Below, piece by piece: positions 8,240 to 11,981 of a DNA stretch of 11,981 nucleotides (position 1 is its first letter; each line of letters begins with the position of its first letter). Source of the stretch: Planctomycetaceae bacterium (GTDB lineage: Bacteria; Planctomycetota; Planctomycetia; Pirellulales; UBA1268). Under the pieces are notes generated by a model. That model was not told the origin of the DNA and did no database searches. It was given only the letters and a program-made list of their open reading frames with translations. The translations under genes were made by a program, and so were the position numbers. The stretch spans positions 1-11,981 of the forward strand of contig SIAG01000084.1 of assembly GCA_009691925.1 (NCBI GenBank), given 5' to 3'.

Positions 8240-8702
8240 GGTGGATTCCTTCGCTGAGAAAGGGACTGGAAAAGGAAGCAAGCCTGCCCACGGGCCGCTG
8301 CCGGTGGGAGCCGGAGGCGGCCGTGGTGACGGCTGTTTTGGTTGGAGGGTGTGCCCGGCGGGAGGGGCCCCTGAAGGCTGCTGGAGGCTCCTCCGCCGGT
8401 TGCCGGCCGCCACGGCTGGGGTCCTCCGAACGGGGGTCTGTCCCACCATTCGGTTTCGGGCCCCGCGGGGGTCTTCGGCGCGAACGCACCCGAGTTGTAC
8501 GGTGGGGCGGGTGGATGGTTCAAAGCGGCAAAAGTTCCCCTGGGGCTATCGGGCCAAGGCGAGGTACTATAGACGTGTGTGGAGCTCCGGTCCGTCGACC
8601 GGGGGCAGCCCCGCCGCGTCTTTCAGCCGCGGCGCGGCCGCCAACCGATGCCCACGCCGCGATCGACCGATCGCGCGGCCGCTGGTCTTTGGTGGGCGAG
8701 TG
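8240..8702. other. Divergent spacer between htrA and rnc
   Basis: No gene is supported in these 463 bp; the open frames have no recognisable features and biased composition. It should carry promoters for htrA (left) and rnc (right). A possible hairpin has arms CCGGCGGGAGG (8355-8365) and CCTCCGCCGG (8390-8399) with one bulged G, about 115 nt upstream of the htrA start. TACTAT at 8565-8570 resembles a -10 box facing rnc, but no -35 lies at a normal distance. Confidence 0.45.
8247..8251 (-). promoter_or_regulatory. Ribosome binding site of htrA
   Basis: AAGGA on the minus strand ends seven bases before the ATG at 8239. It is one of only two good Shine-Dalgarno sequences in the window and decides the htrA start in favour of the signal-peptide methionine. 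Confidence 0.65.
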
Positions 8703-9679
8703 ATGAAGCGGACAAAGCAGGACGAAGGGGAAGACCGCGCCGTCGCAGGCCTCTCTTGTGGTGGAGTAACCAAGAAGCGGGCGACGCGGCCGGCGGCCGC
8801 CAAGAAGCCGCCTGCCGCTGCGGGAGTTTTGGCCCAGCCGCCTCTTCAGCTCCAGTCCCAGCCGGTTCCCCAGTCGGAGCCATCCTCGCCCCCCGCTTTG
8901 GCGGCCGTGGCCGCTCAAGCCCCTTCGCGGGGAAACGAGCCAGGGGCCCTGGCGCCCCGGGGGGACAGGCCGGTCGATCTCGTCGCCTGCCAGGAGCGGA
9001 TCGGCCACACCTTCCGCGACGAGTCGATTCTTCTTGCCGCCCTCACGCATGCCTCGGGCGCTGCCCATCGCCTCGCCTCGAACGAGCGGCTGGAGTTTCT
9101 CGGGGATGCGATTTTGGGGTTCATCGTCTGCGACACCCTCTACCAGATTTTTCCGCACTCGCTCGAGGGGATCTGACGCGCGTCAAGTCGGTTGTGGTGA
9201 GCCGCGAGACGTGTGGCCGGATCAGCGAGCAGCTCGGCCTCACCGAATTTCTCATCGTCGGCAAAGGACTGGCGGTCAACAGCGCCGTCCCGGTGTCGGT
9301 TCTTTCCGATCTCTTCGAGTCGATCGTCGCGGCGATCTATCTCGATGGCGGGATAGAGCCGGCGCGCCGGTTCGTGAGCCGGTGGATGGAGCCGGAGATC
9401 GAGCAGGTGTCGAGCGGGGCGCAGGGGGCGAACCACAAATCGCTCCTCCAGCAGCTCTCGCAGCGCGATTTTAGCGTCACGCCCACCTACGAGGTGATGG
9501 AGGAGAGCGGGCCCGATCATTCCAAGAGCTTCCACGTCTCCGCCTTCATCGGCGAGCAGCGCTACACCCCCGCCTGGGGGCGCAACAAGAAGGAAGCTGA
9601 GCAGCGGGCCGCCTCGAATGCCCTCGTGGAGCTGCGGGCCGCGGGCGTCGGGATCGCCGACGCCGGCCGACGGGGATAG
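8703..9679 (+). CDS. rnc: Ribonuclease III, reading frame broken by an apparent 1-nt deletion near 9168
   Basis: RNase III cleaves double-stranded RNA in rRNA processing and mRNA turnover. The first frame (ATG 8703 to TGA 9174-9176) encodes 157 residues: a 91-residue Pro/Ala/Lys-rich extension, then the start of the nuclease domain with NERLEFLGDA (127-136). The rest lies in the -1 frame from GAT at 9170 to TAG 9677-9679: DLTRVKSVVVS, the second catalytic motif SDLFESIVAAIYLDGG, and a dsRNA-binding domain from NHKSLLQQLSQRDF to KEAEQRAASNALVEL. Joined at ...HSLEG/DLTRV... they give a gap-free 325-residue RNase III matching the family's EG-[DE]-[LM] segment, so one G is missing from GAGGGGAT. 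All acidic metal ligands survive. Sequencing error, true mutation or -1 slippage on GGG are open. As read, the upstream product lacks half its active site and the dsRBD. It is convergent with the next gene. Confidence 0.9.
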
Positions 9680-9681
9680 CC

Positions 9682-9709
9682 GGCTGCTCACCACTGGCTG
9701 CTCACCACT
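9682..9709. repeat. 14-bp tandem duplication at the 3' end of the secreted-protein gene
   Basis: Two identical copies of GGCTGCTCACCACT lie head to tail (9682-9695 and 9696-9709). The right copy contains the stop codon and last residues of the minus-strand gene ending at 9702; the left copy lies in the 22-bp gap before the rnc stop. Confidence 0.85.
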
Positions 9710-10382
9710 GATAGCTCGGCGGCGCGGTGAAGCGCTGCTCCCCCACCGGGCGATACTGGCCGCCGGCCCGTGTCCAGAGGTTGCTCCCCGCCCCGTGCGT
9801 CACCGGGACGACGTTGTCCCCGTGCCATTCAAAACGCTGGCCGCTCTCCAAGTCGTACACCCGCCCCTTCGTCGAATCTGGCATCAGCGACCACTTTCCG
9901 TCGTCGCCCAGCCGCAGCGACGGCTTGGCGCCGTTGATCGCCAGCCGCTTGGCGAGCTCTGGCGATTGCTTCTCGAGCGCCTTCGTCCGCTCTTCTGAAG
10001 TCGCCGGCATGTCGAAGAGGGCGGCCGGCTGCGACGACCCGGGGCCGAAGGCGTAGCGGAGCGTGCCATCGGCGGCGGCCTTGCTCCACACCCACTTCCC
10101 CACTCCCGGGCTATAGCGCTGATAGACATGCTGGGGCTTGAGGTCTTTGCGGGTCACCGCGGTGTACTTCTTCGACAGCGGATCGAACTTATAGATCACA
10201 CTCCGGTCGCTGCCGGGGGCCATCAAGGCTGCCGGGACGGGCTTGGCAGCGTCGGGCTTGGCAGCGTCGGGCTTGCCCAGGGCGGGCTTGGCCGCGTCAT
10301 CAGCGGCACCAGCGGCGGTGGCGAGGAGGATCGCGACAAGCGCGGCACCGAGGCGCAGACGCAAGGGGACGAGGGGGCGCAT
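9702..10382 (-). CDS. Secreted protein of unknown function with a KPDAA repeat
   Basis: I recognise no family. From ATG 10380-10382 it is 226 residues. Residues 1-26 form a signal peptide: MRPLVPLRLR, a hydrophobic core LGAALVAILLATA, and a likely cleavage after AGA. The mature start is an Ala/Lys/Pro/Asp linker (DDAAKPALGKPDAAKPDAAKP) suggestive of a flexible spacer. The rest (about 58-226) looks folded and aromatic, with YKFDPLSKKYTAVTRKDL, GKWVWSKAA, GKWSLMPDS and FEWHGDNVVPV, a pattern of Trp/Tyr-bearing strands but no cysteines or catalytic motif. An in-frame GTG at 10401-10403 would only lengthen the signal peptide. It is expected in the periplasm or outside the cell. A 25-bp palindrome lies 27 nt upstream. 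Its stop region carries a 14-bp tandem duplication. Confidence 0.75.
   Translation of the reverse strand: MRPLVPLRLRLGAALVAILLATAAGAADDAAKPALGKPDAAKPDAAKPVPAALMAPGSDRSVIYKFDPLSKKYTAVTRKDLKPQHVYQRYSPGVGKWVWSKAAADGTLRYAFGPGSSQPAALFDMPATSEERTKALEKQSPELAKRLAINGAKPSLRLGDDGKWSLMPDSTKGRVYDLESGQRFEWHGDNVVPVTHGAGSNLWTRAGGQYRPVGEQRFTAPPSYQW
10239..10268. repeat. 15-bp in-frame tandem repeat (codes KPDAA twice)
   Basis: Two identical copies of GGGCTTGGCAGCGTC (10239-10253 and 10254-10268) are followed by a degenerate third start at 10269. They encode the KPDAAKPDAAKP linker of the secreted protein, so copy number can change without a frameshift. Confidence 0.85.
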
Positions 10383-10408
10383 GAGTGGAATCCGCGGGGA
10401 CACCGGGC

Positions 10409-10433
10409 AGAAGGATTCGGGCCGAATCCTTCT
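10409..10433. promoter_or_regulatory. Perfect 25-bp palindrome upstream of the secreted-protein gene
   Basis: The arms AGAAGGATTCGG (10409-10420) and CCGAATCCTTCT (10422-10433) are perfect inverted repeats around one central G. It ends 27 nt before the ATG at 10382 on the minus strand. It could be an operator for a dimeric regulator, or a hairpin in the mRNA leader (11-bp stem, 3-nt loop). No T-tract follows on either strand, so it is not a standard terminator. Confidence 0.6.
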
Positions 10434-10575
10434 CCGACCGCCGCAGCGGCCGACCCCTCCAGACTAATTCGACCCGCCGCCGGCTCAACCCGGCTCGACG
10501 CCGGAAAACGCCTCCCCCGGAAAACCGAGGGAAATTGGGGCCATTCGGGGAGAGAACCGGGGAAAGAAGGTTCCA

Positions 10576-10611
10576 CGGGCGGCACACCGGATTGCTCCGA
10601 TGTGCCGCCCG
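10576..10611. repeat. Long stem-loop, 11-bp perfect outer stem
   Basis: The arms CGGGCGGCACA (10576-10586) and TGTGCCGCCCG (10601-10611) pair perfectly. After one C/A mismatch the inner CGGA and TCCG pair again around a TTGC loop. It lies about 190 nt past the response-regulator stop on the minus strand. No run of T follows on either strand, so a terminator role is only possible without a U-tract; a regulatory RNA hairpin or a scattered REP-like element are alternatives. Confidence 0.55.
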
Positions 10612-10802
10612 ATGGATGTGGCCGGGAGTTGGTCAGGGCAATGACAACTCTCGTCCGGGGAGCAGTGTGGGGCGCCACCGCGAAATGTTTCAATTGGGGT
10701 TTTTGAGATACTGACGAACTTGCAAGGAGCGTGGGACGAATCGGGCAACAGCGTGCCCGGCAGAAGGGGAGCCGAGACTCGTCTGTGCGGCGCGGGGGCC
10801 GG

Positions 10803-11342
10803 TCAGGAATCGAGCCAATCGCGCAGCCGGGCGGCGGCGTAGCGGCCGATCGAGAGCGGCTCACGGCGATCCTTGAAGAACAGATCCGTCTGTTCGCGGG
10901 ATTGCCAGCGGACGAGCGAGATGCGCTCGAGATGGACCAGCTGCGAGCGGCCCAGCCGCACGAACTTCTCTGCCGGCAGCAGCGCCTCCCATTCGGCCAG
11001 CGTTCGCCGAAAAATGATCGGCTGGCGATCGCCGATCAGGCAGACGCGCGTGTAGTTGCCCATCGTCTCGATCCAGAGGATGTCGCGAACGCGGATCGCC
11101 GCGTGCTTCCCCCTCGGGAGCACGATCACCCGATCCCCTTCGTCTGCTTCGCTGCCGGCCGCCGTGACTGGGACCAGCTCGGCGGCATTCTTCGCTGCCA
11201 GGAGCCGGGCCACCGCCTTGTCGAGCCGAATCGGATCGACCGGCTTCAGCAGATAGTGAACGGCGCCATGATCGAAGGCTTCGAGGGCGTAATTCGGGTA
11301 GGCGGTGACGAAGCAGACCTGGACGGAGTCGGGGAGCAGCAG
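10803..11342 (-). pseudogene. LytTR-family response regulator, N-terminal half missing
   Basis: LytTR response regulators bind promoter repeats when their receiver domain is phosphorylated by a sensor kinase. The open frame begins directly after a TAG at 11343-11345 with LLLPDSVQVCFVTAYPNYALEAF and contains no start codon until GTG at 11211-11213. The end of a receiver domain is present (VTAY with the conserved Thr, then HYLLKPVD with the conserved Lys). After an Ala-rich linker comes a LytTR DNA-binding domain: VLPRGKHAAIRVRDILWIE, NYTRVCL, FVRLGRSQLVHLERI and a C-terminal RLRDWLDS. About 65 N-terminal residues, including the phospho-acceptor Asp, are absent by comparison with the family. 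Upstream sequence belongs to an unrelated gene on the other strand. A 136-residue DNA-binding-only product from GTG 11213 is conceivable. No kinase gene is nearby. Confidence 0.85.
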
Positions 11343-11538
11343 CTATTCCGGGATGACGTTTCAGCACAACGCCAACGGTAACTGGTACACCCCCGACACC
11401 TCCCGGGGGCAGTATCTCGTCTTCAATCCGGCCTCCGGCCAGTTGGCGATCGTTCCCGAGCCCTCGACCTGGGTGCTCGCGGCGATCGGCGCGGCCGCTG
11501 TGGGGCTCAAGGCCCGGCGGCGGAGCCGGGCTGCCTGA
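11341..11538 (+). pseudogene. PEP-CTERM protein, C-terminal remnant
   Basis: PEP-CTERM proteins are exported, then processed by exosortase at a C-terminal Pro-Glu-Pro signal in bacteria that make exopolysaccharide. Here the last 65 residues are present: a Tyr/Asn-rich stretch (SYSGMTFQHNANGNW, then QYLVFNPASGQLAI), VPEPSTW at 11452-11472, a hydrophobic helix VLAAIGAAAVGL, and a basic end KARRRSRAA. The signal peptide and main body are absent. Upstream in this frame the sequence is the reverse strand of the response regulator, so the gene is cut at about 11331-11345. ATG at 11353 is in frame but would give a product without an export signal. A 7-bp hairpin (GCCCGGC 11512-11518, GCCGGGC 11525-11531) falls in the tail codons. 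Confidence 0.85.
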
Positions 11539-11596
11539 CGGGTCGGGGGGCTTTTTCGGCGTGGGTACGGTATCGTATGGGGATGTTCGATTCAGC

Positions 11597-11601
11597 GGAG
11601 G
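11597..11601 (+). promoter_or_regulatory. Ribosome binding site of the antitoxin-like gene
   Basis: GGAGG ends eight bases before the ATG at 11610. It is too close (2 nt) to the in-frame ATG at 11604, so it selects 11610 as the start. Confidence 0.7.
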
Positions 11602-11609
11602 AAATGCCC

Positions 11610-11873
11610 ATGACGACCATTCGTATCGTCGGCCGAATCGATGCGGAGCATCGCCTCACGGCGACGGTTCCGGAGAGCGTGCCTGCCGGAAGCGTGGAGG
11701 TGGTCCTGATCGTGCCGGAAGCGGCCGGCGATCCTGCGGATCAAGCCTGGGAGACGGGCATCGCCAGAGAATGGAGACAAGATCTGGCCGATTCCCGGCA
11801 GGATATCTACAGCCTCGACGATGGAGGGGGGGAAAAGGTGCCAGCCACGAATGGCACGAAGTTAAGGCTTTAG
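11610..11873 (+). CDS. Small antitoxin-like protein, C-terminus altered by the adjacent transposon
   Basis: The 87-residue product starts MTTIRIVGRIDAEHRLTATV and contains PESVPAGSVEVVLIVPE followed by AWETGIAREWRQDLADSRQDIYSLDDG. From memory this layout (a short beta-rich head, an acidic middle, then AREW and DIY-LDDG) resembles small proteins encoded just upstream of RelE/ParE-type toxins in planctomycetes and cyanobacteria; the assignment is by resemblance only. Such proteins usually end soon after DDG, but here the frame continues as GGEKVPATNGTKLRL and overlaps the end of a transposase gene on the other strand by 12 nt. No toxin gene follows. A G7 run (11826-11832) sits just where the sequence changes. 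A strong GGAGG fixes the start. Confidence 0.6.
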   Translation: MTTIRIVGRIDAEHRLTATVPESVPAGSVEVVLIVPEAAGDPADQAWETGIAREWRQDLADSRQDIYSLDDGGGEKVPATNGTKLRL

Positions 11874-11981
11874 TCTTTGGTCTGAAAGGGCTTGCATCAA
11901 CTCGGCGCGTGGTTTGGTCATGAGCGGGTAGTTCTTCGGCCGTCGTTTTCGCACACGCTGTTCATGCCTGTCGGGCCGGAG
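11830..11981 (-). mobile_element. Right-edge insertion sequence (partial, boundary approximate)
   Basis: Inferred from the transposase tail at 11862-11981 and the abrupt change in the antitoxin frame after DDG at about 11825. The exact terminal inverted repeat and any target duplication cannot be defined, because the other end lies outside the window. Confidence 0.5.
11862..11981 (-). CDS. Transposase C-terminus, IS4-like (runs off the right edge)
   Basis: The last 39 residues of a minus-strand gene are visible, ending in TAA at 11862-11864: LRPDRHEQRVRKRRPKNYP, then LMTKPRAELMQALSDQRLKP. The basic RPDR...RVRKRRPKNYPLMTKPR block is, from memory, the typical C-terminal end of IS4-family DDE transposases, which carry their last catalytic Glu further upstream, outside this window. 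Identification rests on this short tail. The insertion-sequence end should lie a little to the left, between about 11830 and 11862, where GCCACGAATGGC forms a 4-bp hairpin. It points toward and overlaps the antitoxin-like gene by 12 nt. Confidence 0.7.
   Translation of the reverse strand, partial: LRPDRHEQRVRKRRPKNYPLMTKPRAELMQALSDQRLKP

Larger units (their letters stand above)
10383..10802. other. Spacer with two strong inverted repeats, no gene seen
   Basis: The 420 bp between the secreted-protein start and the end of the response-regulator gene hold no supported gene. They contain a perfect palindrome at 10409-10433 and a long hairpin at 10576-10611, listed separately. No convincing promoter was found; TTGAGC read leftward near 10486 is a poor -35 candidate. 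A T5 run at 10700-10704 has no good stem in front of it. Confidence 0.5.

Noticed and set aside
5777..8257. An 826-codon open frame on the plus strand
   Set aside because: It lies opposite pdxJ and htrA, whose motifs and catalytic residues are unmistakable. Its translation has no domain and a biased composition, as expected of a GC-rich shadow frame.
8240..8449. A 70-residue upstream extension of HtrA
   Set aside because: It would place the signal peptide internally, and the ATG at 8239 has a good ribosome binding site.
11305..11538. An intact 77-residue PEP-CTERM protein starting at GTG 11305
   Set aside because: The first 12 codons are the reverse strand of the response regulator, and no signal peptide is present, so this is a chimeric frame.
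11512..11557. A terminator after the PEP-CTERM remnant
   Set aside because: The 7-bp hairpin at 11512-11531 and the T5 run at 11553-11557 are separated by about 21 nt, too far for an intrinsic terminator.

Overview
The window is GC-rich bacterial DNA, most likely chromosomal sequence of a planctomycete or a relative. The clue is a PEP-CTERM sorting tail, combined with many GTG/TTG starts and few Shine-Dalgarno sequences. The phylum is inferred from gene content only. Most of the window is ordinary housekeeping sequence. The unusual part is the right-hand end, from about 10.4 kb onward.

Layout: 1-1123 (minus) is the N-terminal part of phosphoenolpyruvate carboxylase, cut by the window edge. 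A small multi-pass membrane protein of unknown family (about 1471-1962, plus) is followed by a DEAD-box RNA helicase (2069-3745) and a DedA-family membrane protein (3782-4432). These last two are 36 nt apart and may be co-transcribed. A convergent minus-strand block follows: a membrane fatty-acid-desaturase-like enzyme (4452-5585), PdxJ of vitamin B6 synthesis (5822-6550), and an exported HtrA/DegP-type serine protease (6662-8239). A clear intrinsic terminator at 6600-6632 separates htrA from pdxJ. A 463-bp divergent spacer leads to ribonuclease III (rnc, 8703-9679, plus), whose reading frame is broken by an apparent 1-nt deletion in a short G run at 9167-9170. Convergent to it is a secreted protein of unknown function (9702-10382, minus), with a perfect 25-bp palindrome just upstream of its start.

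From 10.8 kb the sequence looks rearranged. A LytTR-type response regulator (10803-11342, minus) has lost its N-terminal half. It abuts, at about 11.34 kb, the C-terminal end of a plus-strand PEP-CTERM protein that has also lost its 5' part. One deletion across two divergent genes, or one assembly mis-join, would explain both truncations. Next comes a small antitoxin-like gene (11610-11873). Its last codons run into the 3' end of a transposase gene on the opposite strand (11862-11981, cut by the window edge), and no partner toxin is visible.

I see no CRISPR array, tRNA, rRNA, phage or defence system. The strongest leads are the rnc frameshift, the double truncation at 11.34 kb, the transposon-abutted antitoxin, and the two strong inverted repeats in the 10383-10802 spacer.
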